DNA of 64,000 nt from an uncultured Flavobacteriaceae bacterium (GCA_905181835.1 CAJIZF010000001.1:523501-587500); one strand, 5' to 3'; positions 39,948 through 48,712 are shown, counted from the first letter of the stretch. Notes: generated by a model from the sequence alone, not told the origin. Translations and numbers: made by a program.

Positions 39948-40022
39948 AAAACCTTTCTTTTTTATTAACATTTTTTACTCGTAACTTTTTGAAATTATTT
40001 TTTTCCTACTTTCTTTAATGTG

Positions 40023-40030
40023 TATTTTTG
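40023..40030 (+). promoter_or_regulatory. fsa: -7 element upstream of the transaldolase gene
   Basis: TATTTTTG matches TAnnTTTG, 39 bases before the ATG. No well-spaced TTG is seen upstream. Confidence 0.4.
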
Positions 40031-40069
40031 TTGGACAAACAACCAATTTACACCTAAAAACTTAATTTT

Positions 40070-40723
40070 ATGAAATTTTTTATCGATACTGCTAATCTTG
40101 ATCAAATTCGTGATGCTCAAAACCTTGGTGTTTTAGATGGAGTTACTACCAACCCGTCTTTAATGGCAAAAGAGGGAATCACTGGGCGAGAAAATATATT
40201 AAAGCATTATGTAGCTATTTGTAATATTGTAGATGGTGATGTATCGGCAGAAGTAATAGCGACTGATTACGATGGAATGGTTAAAGAAGGGGAAGAGCTT
40301 GCTGGGCTACACGATCAAATCGTTGTTAAATTACCCATGATTAAAGAAGGCGTAAAAGCAGCTAAATACTTTTCGGATAAGGGGATTAAAACAAATGTTA
40401 CTTTAGTTTTTTCAGCTGGACAAGCCTTATTAGCTGCAAAAGCGGGAGCCACTTATGTGTCACCATTTATTGGACGCTTGGATGATGTTTCTACAGATGG
40501 ATTAAATTTAATTGCAGAAATTCGTCAAATTTATAACAATTACGGTTTTAGTACACAGATATTAGCAGCTTCTGTAAGACATACAATGCATGTAATAGAT
40601 TGTGCTAAAATTGGAGCAGATGTAATGACGGGACCTTTATCTTCGATTGAAGGCTTATTGAATCATCCTCTTACAGATATTGGATTGGCTAAGTTTTTAG
40701 CGGACTACAAAAAAGGTAATTAA
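40070..40723 (+). CDS. fsa: Transaldolase / fructose-6-phosphate aldolase
   Basis: A 217-residue class I aldolase of the small transaldolase subfamily (TalC/FSA type), cytoplasmic, in the non-oxidative pentose-phosphate pathway. The start [16 protein letters not shown] and GVTTNPSL are typical; the Schiff-base Lys is in IVVKLPMI (about residue 84). [32 protein letters not shown] and ILAASVRH are core signatures. Sequence cannot separate transaldolase from fructose-6-phosphate aldolase activity; the subfamily is usually called transaldolase in Bacteroidota. A split transketolase also lies in this window. Confidence 0.93.
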   Translation: MKFFIDTANLDQIRDAQNLGVLDGVTTNPSLMAKEGITGRENILKHYVAICNIVDGDVSAEVIATDYDGMVKEGEELAGLHDQIVVKLPMIKEGVKAAKYFSDKGIKTNVTLVFSAGQALLAAKAGATYVSPFIGRLDDVSTDGLNLIAEIRQIYNNYGFSTQILAASVRHTMHVIDCAKIGADVMTGPLSSIEGLLNHPLTDIGLAKFLADYKKGN

Positions 40724-40725
40724 AA

Positions 40726-42132
40726 TTATTGGTTTAAATAGCCAAGGAGGCTTTCCTCTATATTGGTATTAAATAGATTTGCACTACCATTGACGATAGT
40801 CCCGGATTTATCTACTATAATAGCTTTGTTTATAGTATGGATAACCAATTCTTTTTCAGATTTTGAAACGTTTTCAAACTGAAACTCTAAGTTGGTTTTA
40901 TAACCAGACTTATTTATGATTGCCATCCAATTGTTGTAATTGGAATCAGTATTAATACCAATAAAATCGTATTCTGGATATTTTGATTTTAAATCGGCTA
41001 CACGTGAATGAATATTTTTATTATGATTCATAGATGTGGAAGACCAAAAATATAAAACAGTTGGATTGTGTATGATTGAATGTAATTTCTTTATTTTGTT
41101 GCTAGAGCTAATTAACGGTACATTTGAAATTTTACTACCTGGAGTTAATTGCATAGATGCATCTGCTAGTTCTTTTATTTCTTTTATTTGATTTTTGTTG
41201 GTGTTGATTTTTAAAAATAAATTTAAAATATTTTCTTGATTTTCTTTTTTGTTACAATTTAACAAATACCTTCCTGTGACATTCATTACCATATTGTTTT
41301 TTAATGAATCATTAGTAACCTTTCGATTTATTAATTCTATTTTACAATAGTTGTGGCTAAAGGAATTACGTTGAAAGTCATTTTTATCATTAGTATCTTC
41401 CATAGCTAAATTATCAAAATATCTAAATAAAAAACGATAGTAGGGGAAATATGATCTTAATACTTCGGATCCAAAATTAATGTCATCTCTATAGTTGTAA
41501 AAGTCTTTGGGAATGGTGTGATAGCTCTCACTATCTTTCCTTCGTTCATTGGCTGTGATATAAATTTCTTTCTTTGAAAAATAATCATAGTTAATATTTG
41601 CCTCAGCTATGTGTTTGAAGGAACTTGCAGGCTTAGTTTTTTGTACAAAATCATTGTATATTTTTAATCTAATATTTTTAAGAGAATCTAACTTTTTTTC
41701 AAAATACAATGGAGGTAGCTTGTAGTAGGAAGGCATCAACTCAATTTCTCCTTCATTTAACAAAAATAAATCCATAAGCAAATTATTGCTTTTTGATCCC
41801 ATTCCGGTAAAAGATAGTGATTCATCAAATTCAAGTGTATTTACTCGTAACATCAAACTATCACCTGGATTTAAATAAAATACTTGGAATTCTACGTGAC
41901 TGAATGTGTACAATCCAGCCTCAATATCTTTTGTTTTGAATAAAAATTTATTATTGTTGTCGAGTGGTATACTGTCTAGGAGTTGATCATCTTTTAGAAA
42001 ATAAACATAATCTCCTTTCGGATTTACGATTTCACCTCCAATATAGGTCACAAGAGATGAAGTTTCTCTCCAATTAGTGCAGGAAAGAATTAAAGAAAAA
42101 AATGTACAAATTAAAAGTAATTGTTTAATCAT
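40726..42132 (-). CDS. Thioredoxin-fold lipoprotein without CxxC
   Basis: A 468-residue exported lipoprotein (lipobox FFSLILSCTN, Cys near residue 18). The first ~110 residues resemble a DUF4369-type domain, then a long helical linker, and from about residue 335 a TlpA/thioredoxin-like domain: PTVLYFWSSTSMNHNKN, DFIGINTDSN, and KAIIVDKSGTIV near the end. The active-site WCxxC is replaced by WSSTSM, so it cannot act as a dithiol oxidoreductase. It ends three bases from the transaldolase stop in convergent orientation. The function is unknown; it may bind a partner or substrate. Confidence 0.82.
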   Translation of the reverse strand: MIKQLLLICTFFSLILSCTNWRETSSLVTYIGGEIVNPKGDYVYFLKDDQLLDSIPLDNNNKFLFKTKDIEAGLYTFSHVEFQVFYLNPGDSLMLRVNTLEFDESLSFTGMGSKSNNLLMDLFLLNEGEIELMPSYYKLPPLYFEKKLDSLKNIRLKIYNDFVQKTKPASSFKHIAEANINYDYFSKKEIYITANERRKDSESYHTIPKDFYNYRDDINFGSEVLRSYFPYYRFLFRYFDNLAMEDTNDKNDFQRNSFSHNYCKIELINRKVTNDSLKNNMVMNVTGRYLLNCNKKENQENILNLFLKINTNKNQIKEIKELADASMQLTPGSKISNVPLISSSNKIKKLHSIIHNPTVLYFWSSTSMNHNKNIHSRVADLKSKYPEYDFIGINTDSNYNNWMAIINKSGYKTNLEFQFENVSKSEKELVIHTINKAIIVDKSGTIVNGSANLFNTNIEESLLGYLNQ

Positions 42133-42243
42133 ACAGGGATAAATTGGTCATTAACAAAAGTAAAACCTATACGGTATCATTTTGTTAACAAGGAGTTAAA
42201 AGAAATTAAAATATTTATAATACACAAAGTTGACTTAAATAGT

Positions 42244-42251
42244 TATTTTTG
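42244..42251 (+). promoter_or_regulatory. -7 element upstream of the YbiT-like gene
   Basis: TATTTTTG fits TAnnTTTG and lies 27 bases before the ATG. Confidence 0.45.
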
Positions 42252-42277
42252 CGCAAATTTTAAAACTAAGTAGAAGT

Positions 42278-43894
42278 ATGCTTTCAGTTTCAAATTTATC
42301 AGTTCAATTTGGTAAACGTATTTTGTTTGATGAGGTTAACACTCAATTCGTGCAAGGAAATTGCTATGGAATTATTGGAGCTAACGGTTCTGGTAAATCT
42401 ACATTTCTGAAAATTGTTTCAGGAAAACAAGATGCAACCTCTGGCCATGTTCATTTAGAACCTGGAAAAAGAATGTCTGTTTTAGAACAAAATCATAACG
42501 CATTTGACGATTTTATGGTTTTAGAAACAGTGGTTATGGGAAATAAAAACCTGTTTAAAGTTAAATCAGAGATCGACAAGTTGTATGAGAATTACACCGA
42601 TGAAAATGCTGAAAAAATAGGGGAGCTTCAGATTACTTTTGAAGAAATGAATGGTTGGAATGCAGATAGTGACGCAGCTACATTACTTTCAAATTTAGGA
42701 ATAGGAGAGAATTTACATTACACCACTATGGCCGATTTGGATGGTAAACAGAAAGTTCGAGTATTACTTGCGCAAGCTTTATTTGGTGATCCTGATGTAT
42801 TGATAATGGATGAACCTACCAACGATTTGGATTATGAAACGATTACTTGGTTGGAAAATTTTCTAGCAAATTACGATAATTGTGTGATAGTGGTTTCACA
42901 TGATCGCCATTTTTTAGATTCGGTTTGTACACATATTAGTGATATAGATTTTGGTAAAATATCTCATTTTAGCGGAAACTATACTTTCTGGTACGAAAGC
43001 AGTCAACTAGCCGCCAGACAACGTGCGCAACAAAATAAAAAAGCAGAAGAAAAGAAAAAAGAATTACAAGAATTTATTGCTCGTTTTAGTGCCAATGTTG
43101 CTAAATCTAAACAGGCAACCTCTCGTAAAAAAATGATTGACAAATTAAATATTGAACAAATTAAACCCTCAAGCCGAAGATATCCTGCGATTATATTTAA
43201 ATCAGAAAGAGAAGCTGGAGATCAGATTTTAAATGTAGAAAAGCTTTCATCGACTGTGGATGGTGAATTATTATTTAAAAATATAGATCTTAATTTAGCA
43301 AAAGGAGATAAGGTTATTTTATTTTCAAAAGACTCCAGAGCTACTACCGCCTTTTATGAAATTGTGAGTGGAAATTTAAAACAAGAGGAGGGAAAATTTC
43401 AATGGGGCGTAACCACCACTCAGAGTTATCTTCCATTGGATAATCATTCTTTTTTTGAAAAAAAAATGAGTTTGGTCGATTGGTTACGTCAATGGGCTAA
43501 AACTGAAGAAGAACGAGAAGAAGTATTTATTAGAGGATTTTTAGGTAAAATGTTATTTAGTGGAGAAGAAGCATTAAAGATGTGTGATGTTCTATCTGGA
43601 GGAGAAAAAGTTCGTTGCATGCTGAGCCGAATGATGATGATACGCGCCAATGTTTTAAAACTAGACGAACCTACCAATCATTTAGATCTAGAATCTATTA
43701 CGGCTTTTAATAATACTTTAAAGAACTTTAAAGGGACAGTGCTATTAACTACCCATGACCACGAGTTTGCGCAAACCATTGGAAATAGAGTCGTAGAATT
43801 AACTCCAAAAGGAGTAATTGATCGTTATATGACTTTTGAGGAGTATATGGCTGACGAAAAAATTAAACAACTTCGTGAGAAAATGTATGCTTAG
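42278..43894 (+). CDS. ABC-F ATPase, YbiT-like, with degenerate second P-loop
   Basis: A 538-residue soluble ABC-F protein most similar to YbiT. Domain 1 has an intact Walker A GANGSGKST (about 34-42) and Walker B IMDEPTNDLD, but its signature reads LDGKQKVR in place of LSGGxxxR. The linker contains RFSANVAKSKQATSRKK, a YbiT hallmark. Domain 2 has signature LSGGEKVR and Walker B KLDEPTNHLD, yet its P-loop reads LFSKDSRATTAF where G-x4-GK[ST] is expected, so the catalytic Lys is missing. It probably binds the ribosomal E site like other ABC-F proteins, with only one standard ATP site motif. The promoter box is 27 bases upstream. Confidence 0.9.
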   Translation: MLSVSNLSVQFGKRILFDEVNTQFVQGNCYGIIGANGSGKSTFLKIVSGKQDATSGHVHLEPGKRMSVLEQNHNAFDDFMVLETVVMGNKNLFKVKSEIDKLYENYTDENAEKIGELQITFEEMNGWNADSDAATLLSNLGIGENLHYTTMADLDGKQKVRVLLAQALFGDPDVLIMDEPTNDLDYETITWLENFLANYDNCVIVVSHDRHFLDSVCTHISDIDFGKISHFSGNYTFWYESSQLAARQRAQQNKKAEEKKKELQEFIARFSANVAKSKQATSRKKMIDKLNIEQIKPSSRRYPAIIFKSEREAGDQILNVEKLSSTVDGELLFKNIDLNLAKGDKVILFSKDSRATTAFYEIVSGNLKQEEGKFQWGVTTTQSYLPLDNHSFFEKKMSLVDWLRQWAKTEEEREEVFIRGFLGKMLFSGEEALKMCDVLSGGEKVRCMLSRMMMIRANVLKLDEPTNHLDLESITAFNNTLKNFKGTVLLTTHDHEFAQTIGNRVVELTPKGVIDRYMTFEEYMADEKIKQLREKMYA

Positions 43895-44098
43895 TTTTTA
43901 TCTTTAGGAATAGTAAATGCTGGTAACGATTCTGTAGGCAATATAAATTCCTGTTACCGTCCATATCCACCATCTGTTTTTTACATACCAGTCCATAAAT
44001 TATCAATTTAAGATTGGTCTAAAGGTACAGGTTTTTTGTTTTAATCAAATATTCTTTCTAATTTGAAATTTATAAATCTCAATTCGACCACAACTTTT

Positions 44099-46180
44099 AT
44101 GTACGATAGGCTGTTTTTTTTAAAATTTTCGTTTCTTTTTTTATGTCAAGTGTCATTAGCACAACAAACCATTCTAAGCGATAGTAATTTACCAATTATG
44201 GTAATTTTTACCGATATTGATCCTGATACAAATATACCCTATGATATTCCGGATGAACCAAAGGTTTTGGCGACTATGCAACTAATTTATAGACCCGACG
44301 GAACCAGAAATTATTTAACAGATATCACAAACGATACTTTTTTAAACTACAATGGTAGAATAGGAATAGAGTTACGAGGAAGTAGTTCGCAAGTTTTAGA
44401 GAAAAAACCATATGGATTCACTACATTATTAGAAGACGATGAATCCAATAATAACGTAAATTTATTAGGAATGCCCTCTGAAAATGACTGGGTTTTAAAT
44501 TCTCTAGCGTACGATCCATCAATGGTTCGTGATTATTTGTCGTACACATTATCAAGTAATATGGGTAATTATGCACCAAGAGTAAAATATATTGAAGTAA
44601 TTGTCAACGATGATTACAAAGGAGTATATATTTTAACCGAAAAGATTAAGAGAGACTCAGATAGGGTTAATTTAAAAAAAATAGCTGATTTTGATAATAC
44701 CTCTCCTGAAGTAACTGGAGGGTATATAGTAAAAGCAGATAAAATTAATGGAGACGATGAAGTAGCATGGACGATGCCTAATTCTGGAGGCTGGGAAACA
44801 AATTTTTTACATCACTATCCAAAAACAGAGGATATTACAGGTCAGCAAGCCGATTACATAGAGAATATATTTTATGATTTAGCCACTCAATCAAATCCTG
44901 CTAACACTTCAATATCTGATGGCTATCCGTCAATTATTGATATTCCAAGTTTTGTAGATTATATGATTATGGCAGAGTTGGCCTCAAATCCAGATGCATA
45001 CCAATTTAGCACCTATTTTCATAAAGATAGGGCCGGTAAACTACGAGCGGGACCAATTTGGGATTATAACCTGTCCTTTGGAAACGACTTATTTGTTTTT
45101 GGATTTGATAGAAGTTTTTATGATGTATGGCAATTCGAATTTGAAAATACAGGAGCAAAATTTTGGAAAGATTTATTTCAAGAGGATTCCTTTAACTGTT
45201 ATATAGCAAAACGCTGGCTGGAGTTAACGGCTATAAATCAACCTTTAAATTTCGTTACTATCTCAAATTTAATCGATGAATACTTTAACCTGTTAGCTGA
45301 ATCTCAAGAGAGAGAATTGCAGAGATGGCCACCTGAAGATGGTTGGCCTACAGTAGCTGATCAAGAAGAAAATATTATCGAAATGAAAGTTTGGATTGAA
45401 AATCGTATTGATTGGATGAACAACAATATTGGTTCTTCTGAAAATTGCGAAGATGTTTCTGTTCCTAATTTGGTTATCAGTAAAATCCATTATAACCCTG
45501 TAGATGACGGCGAATATGTTAGTGAAGACCTTGAATTTATCGAAATAACCAATAACTCCAATCAAAGTGTAAATTTGACGGGTTACTACCTAAGAGAATT
45601 AGGAATTTCCTATCAATTTTCTGCTAATGCTTCAGTTTTGAGCAATCAAAAAATTTATTTGTGCAGTAATGCTATTGCCTTTCAAAATTATTATGGACTT
45701 ACTCCTTTTGGAGTGTTTACTAGAAATCTAAGCAATAAATCTTATAAAATTATTCTATCCGACGCTTTTGGAAACACTATTGATCAAGTGGAATATAAAG
45801 ACAATACTCCTTGGCCTGAGGATGCTGATGGAACGGGTTCTTATTTACAGTTAGTTGATTTAAATTCAGATAACAGCTTAGCAGTTAACTGGATTGCAAG
45901 CATGCAGTCTCTTTCAATAGAAAATATTGCAAGTTCACAGCAAGAGCTCATTATATATCCAAATCCTACAAAAGGTCCCATAACTATTAAACTAAATAAC
46001 CTAAAAACTGAATCTTTAGAATTTATAATTTATAATTCCTTAGGTCAATCAATTGAGAATTTTAAATTAAATTCAAATAGGTTACAAATTAATTTAAGTC
46101 ACCTTAGCAATGGATTTTATTATTACAGTATCAAAAACAAAGGGGAAGTAATTCTGAGAAATAAATTCATAAAAAAATAA
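44099..46180 (+). CDS. CotH-kinase-domain protein with lamin-tail domain and T9SS tail
   Basis: A secreted protein of 693 residues from ATG 44099 (a TTG at 44063 would add 12 residues ahead of the signal peptide). The signal peptide ends at SLAQQ. Residues ~20-410 are a CotH-type protein-kinase-like domain: NGRIGIELRGSSSQ, KKPYGFTTL, NDDYKGVYILTEKIKRD, GGYIVKADK and the acidic catalytic segment AGPIWDYNLSFGND. A lamin-tail domain follows (LVISKIHYNPVDD...FIEITNNSNQSVNLTGYYL). The C terminus is a T9SS type A tail, LIIYPNPTKGPITIKL, ending RNKFIKK. CotH relatives phosphorylate secreted proteins in Bacillus; the target here is unknown. Confidence 0.92.
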   Translation: MYDRLFFLKFSFLFLCQVSLAQQTILSDSNLPIMVIFTDIDPDTNIPYDIPDEPKVLATMQLIYRPDGTRNYLTDITNDTFLNYNGRIGIELRGSSSQVLEKKPYGFTTLLEDDESNNNVNLLGMPSENDWVLNSLAYDPSMVRDYLSYTLSSNMGNYAPRVKYIEVIVNDDYKGVYILTEKIKRDSDRVNLKKIADFDNTSPEVTGGYIVKADKINGDDEVAWTMPNSGGWETNFLHHYPKTEDITGQQADYIENIFYDLATQSNPANTSISDGYPSIIDIPSFVDYMIMAELASNPDAYQFSTYFHKDRAGKLRAGPIWDYNLSFGNDLFVFGFDRSFYDVWQFEFENTGAKFWKDLFQEDSFNCYIAKRWLELTAINQPLNFVTISNLIDEYFNLLAESQERELQRWPPEDGWPTVADQEENIIEMKVWIENRIDWMNNNIGSSENCEDVSVPNLVISKIHYNPVDDGEYVSEDLEFIEITNNSNQSVNLTGYYLRELGISYQFSANASVLSNQKIYLCSNAIAFQNYYGLTPFGVFTRNLSNKSYKIILSDAFGNTIDQVEYKDNTPWPEDADGTGSYLQLVDLNSDNSLAVNWIASMQSLSIENIASSQQELIIYPNPTKGPITIKLNNLKTESLEFIIYNSLGQSIENFKLNSNRLQINLSHLSNGFYYYSIKNKGEVILRNKFIKK

Positions 46181-46200
46181 GATTTTCACTCTAAATTTTA

Positions 46201-46644
46201 TCAATTCACCTTTTTATTCCAATGATCATTGCTTTTTTGTTCATTATTAAGTTTTATCCAATACGTTTCAATTGATTTATAAAGATTTATATTATTGAAC
46301 TCACTCTTATAATTTTGCTCATTTAAATTTAATATTTTTTGTGGTGAAGGTTCATAGATATATACTTTTACCTCTTTATTATTTTCCAAAACTTCTGTAT
46401 TAATTCCTTTTTCAACAGCTTTCATTACATTGTTTTTGTGGTAATTTAGGGGTCTACTATATCTTTTTGATTCTCCAATATACTTTATATAATCATCAAC
46501 AATTAAAACATAAATTAGACCGTTTTCTGAGATTTTTGATTTGTCTCCTCTTTTGTATTCAAGATCGACTTTATTTGATTTTTTATAATATTTTCCAACT
46601 TCTTTAAATAAAGGTTTTATTTGTTCCCAAAGGTTATCAGATTT
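46201..46644 (-). pseudogene. GIY-YIG-like nuclease ORF lacking a normal start
   Basis: The frame is open from 46644 to the stop at 46201 (147 residues) but the only ATG (46425) falls after the catalytic motifs. Before it lies GLIYVLIVDDYIKYIGESKR: an IY...YIG arrangement with the Arg expected of GIY-YIG nucleases. The C-terminal part SIETYWIKLN...DHWNKKVN supplies the Glu and the final Asn typical of the fold. So this is a GIY-YIG domain protein with its start lost, moved by an indel (the first residues read KSDNLWEQIKP after a stop at 46647), or using a non-AUG codon. It diverges from the next ORF with only 44 bases between them. Confidence 0.6.
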
Positions 46645-46688
46645 TTAGTTTAAATTATTTATATAATTTTGTTAAATATATAAAAATT

Positions 46689-47199
46689 ATGAATGTAACA
46701 ATAGAAGGTGATTTTTTCAACGGATTTTTTCAAATATGGTCATTAGGTTTGCAAGTAAATAAAAAAATATTTTCTATTTTTTTATCATTAGCCCAACCGT
46801 AATTCTTCAAAGGTATATAACGATGAATTTGAACCTTTTCTTCAACTTTCAAACATATTTCAATCCTCAGGATTAGAGTTCAAACAATACATTTCGATAA
46901 TTGAAGGTGACGAAGATGATCAACAGAATAATTTTTTAAGCCAGCATCATGATATTATTGTAAAACCCTATTCTTTTAAGGATTTAGGATACAAAACTCC
47001 AAACTATATAATAGTTAAAAGTGATAAAACAAATTATAACATTACAATTGAAAGTGGTGATTATGTGTTTGTTATTGATGGGGAACCATATGAAGCTGAG
47101 ATGGAAGAAATGGTTCAAGAATTAAAAGATATTTTAAAGTCAAATAAAAATGGTGTTGAAATTTTTGATGAACACCCTAGTGATGAATATTGGGAGTAA
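46689..47199 (+). pseudogene. Acidic unknown protein, frame broken
   Basis: Two open segments in neighbouring frames. The first, from ATG 46689, reads MNVTIEGDFFNGFFQIWSLG and stops at 46802. The second is open from 46792 to 47199 (135 residues) and has no ATG near its beginning: PNRNSSKVYNDEFEPFLQL, IIEGDEDDQQNNFLSQHHD, IESGDYVFVIDGEPYEAEM. Removing one base near 46791 joins them into about 170 residues. A further one-base change near 47194 would extend the frame through FDEVFEDMKENILEKYIP, also coding-like, so the true C terminus is unsure. Strongly acidic and cytoplasmic by composition. I recognise no family. It may partner the divergent GIY-YIG ORF. Confidence 0.55.
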
Positions 47200-47259
47200 A
47201 TTTCATTTATATTTTGATGAAGTATTTGAAGATATGAAGGAAAATATTTTGGAAAAATA

Positions 47260-47293
47260 TATCCCCAAAAACAATAAATTATTCTTGGGGATA
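47260..47293. terminator. Terminator between the acidic ORF and tRNA-Leu
   Basis: TATCCCCAA (47260-47268) and TTGGGGATA (47285-47293) are perfectly complementary with a 16-base AT-rich loop. On the minus strand the stem is followed by TATTTTTCC, so it probably ends the tRNA transcript; it could also serve the plus-strand ORF. Confidence 0.65.
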
Positions 47294-47298
47294 ATTTG

Positions 47299-47382
47299 TA
47301 CCGAGAATGGGAATCGAACCCACACGTTCATAAGAACACATGGCCCTCAACCATGCCTGTCTACCAGTTCCAGCACCTCGGT
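47299..47382 (-). tRNA. tRNA-Leu (GAG)
   Basis: An 84-base class II tRNA. The acceptor stem pairs ACCGAGG with CTCGGT (one G-T pair), and the discriminator is A. The anticodon arm is CATGG-TTGAGGG-CCATG, giving anticodon GAG. A long variable arm (TGTTCTTATGAACG) and the T loop GGGTTCGATTCCC confirm a leucine tRNA. CCA is not encoded. Confidence 0.95.
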
Positions 47383-47403
47383 AAAATAAAATTATTATAA
47401 ACT

Positions 47404-47433
47404 AAAAAGTCGAGGCATAATGCTCGACTTTTT
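47404..47433. terminator. Hairpin terminator between tRNA-Lys and tRNA-Leu
   Basis: AAAAAGTCGAG (47404-47414) pairs with CTCGACTTTTT (47423-47433), with a T-run on either strand. It sits four bases beyond the 3' end of tRNA-Lys, so the two tRNAs may be separate or partly read-through transcripts. Confidence 0.75.
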
Positions 47434-47436
47434 GAG

Positions 47437-47509
47437 TGACTTGGCTGGGGCTCGAACCCAGGACCACCTCCTTAAAAGGGAGGTGCTCTACCAACTGAGC
47501 TACCAAGTC
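47437..47509 (-). tRNA. tRNA-Lys (TTT)
   Basis: A 73-base tRNA. The acceptor stem GACTTGG pairs with CCAAGTC, discriminator A. The D arm is AGCTCAGTTGGTAGAGC, the anticodon arm CCTCC-CTTTTAA-GGAGG gives anticodon TTT, and the T arm is CTGGGTTCGAGCCCCAG. CCA is not encoded. A promoter lies upstream on the same strand. Confidence 0.97.
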
Positions 47510-47520
47510 GTCCTTTAAAA

Positions 47521-47537
47521 CAGGAAATATTTTCCTG
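47521..47537. other. Palindrome in the tRNA-Lys leader
   Basis: CAGGAAA, a three-base loop TAT and TTTCCTG form a perfect seven-pair hairpin between the promoter and the 5' end of tRNA-Lys. It could be a processing signal or a protein-binding site. Confidence 0.4.
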
Positions 47538-47547
47538 AATGCGGGTG

Positions 47548-47578
47548 CAAATATACTATCATTATTTTTATAATTCAA
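47548..47578 (-). promoter_or_regulatory. Promoter of the tRNA-Lys/tRNA-Leu unit
   Basis: On the minus strand, TTG (47578-47576), a 20-base spacer and TATATTTG (47555-47548) match the Bacteroidota consensus exactly. tRNA-Lys begins 39 bases downstream. Confidence 0.75.
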
Positions 47579-47649
47579 AGCAATTTTAAGTTAAATTTGA
47601 TAAATATTTCATTAATTCAATATCATACACTTACATCTTAAATTTTAAA

Positions 47650-48175
47650 ATGAAAATTATATTAGTAGGGTATATGGGTAGCGGAAAATCTGCCGTAGGA
47701 GAGCAATTAGCAGCCTCTCTAAACTATAAATTTGTTGATTTAGACCAAGCCATAGACTCAAGAAACAGGAAGTAGTATTTCTGACTTATTCGCGACAAAG
47801 GGAGAAGTCTATTTCAGAAAAATAGAAAGAAAACTGGTGGCTAAAATTTTAACTGATAGTTCCAACCTAGTTTTAGCAACGGGCGGAGGCACTCCTTGTT
47901 ACGGAGATATGCTTCAGTTTTTAAAATCTGTAGCAGCAAGTACCACCGTTTATTTAAAAACATCTAATGAAGAATTAACCCGACGACTTTTTAACGAAAG
48001 ACAGCGAAGACCATTAATTGCTCATTTAAACACCGAACTTTTATTAAATGATTTCATAAAAAAACATCTTTTTGAACGGTCCTATTTTTACAACCAATCG
48101 GATTTGAAAGTTGCTACGGATTCTCGTTCCGTAGAGACCATAGTGGAGGAAATTAAAAATAACTTATCCTTCTAA
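47650..48175 (+). CDS. aroK: Shikimate kinase (frame broken once)
   Basis: Phosphorylates shikimate in the chorismate pathway. The frame from ATG 47650 gives MKIILVGYMGSGKSAVGEQL (Walker A) and FVDLDQAID (the DxD), then stops prematurely. Removing one base near 47756-47760 gives QETGSSISDLFATKGEVYFRKIE, and the frame continues through ATGGGTPCY (Walker B region) and NERQRRPLI (lid Arg) to 48175. Restored length is about 174 residues, normal for the family. The ORF from 47837 is only the C-terminal part. Likely sequence error. The stop overlaps the convergent PRTase gene by four bases. Confidence 0.9.
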
Positions 48176-48675
48176 TCTAAACGCGCAAAATAATTCCCTT
48201 TTTCGAACACTACCGATACATTTTCATTGATGGATGTGGAAAGAGAAATTCCTTTAAAATCTGCCTTAACAGGATATTTTTTATGATTCCTGTCCACTAA
48301 TACCGCTGTGTTAAATTGTTTGAGTGGTACTTGTAAAAAATGCTTAATTCCATAAATGAGCGTGGTTCCAGAGTGAAGAACATCATCTACTAAGACCAAA
48401 GATTTATTTTTATAGATTTTGGATTCTAGAGAAGTAGTAATAGGCTCTATAGGATTTTTTTTATCAATCATTACTTTGCACATAATAACCTTAATGGGCG
48501 ATATTTTTTCAATAACGGTTTTTATTTTTTTTGCAAAAACAAATCCGTTTTCAAAAATTCCAGCAATAACTACTTCTTTTTCAGAAACATTGTTTTCATA
48601 AATTTGATAAGCAATACGCCTAATTTTATGGTCTATTTGTTTCTGATCTAAAATGATATTCCCAATTTGAGTCAT
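48172..48675 (-). CDS. Phosphoribosyltransferase-domain protein (PyrR-like)
   Basis: A 167-residue type I PRTase-fold protein. The PRPP-binding motif is VLVDDVLHSGTT (about residues 94-105), and AVLVDRNHKKYPVKADFKG matches the PyrR subgroup. It may act as a uracil/purine phosphoribosyltransferase or regulator; there is no pyr gene or PyrR leader nearby to support a pyrimidine attenuation role. Four-base convergent overlap with aroK. The S4-domain gene lies 37 bases upstream in the same direction, so they may be co-transcribed. Confidence 0.88.
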   Translation of the reverse strand: MTQIGNIILDQKQIDHKIRRIAYQIYENNVSEKEVVIAGIFENGFVFAKKIKTVIEKISPIKVIMCKVMIDKKNPIEPITTSLESKIYKNKSLVLVDDVLHSGTTLIYGIKHFLQVPLKQFNTAVLVDRNHKKYPVKADFKGISLSTSINENVSVVFEKGNYFARLD

Positions 48676-48712
48676 AAAGTAATAATTTTATTCAAAGATA
48701 GTAAATGAGCTA

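Noticed and set aside
46201..46425. The 74-residue ORF from ATG 46425 as a complete gene
   Set aside because: The GIY-YIG core motifs lie upstream of this ATG in the same open frame, so this is only the C-terminal half.
47150..47389. Plus-strand ORF ending inside the tRNA-Leu gene
   Set aside because: Its ATG is internal to the acidic ORF and its last third is the complement of tRNA-Leu. Only the middle stretch (FDEVFEDMKENILEKY) looks coding and may be a continuation of the acidic ORF after an indel.
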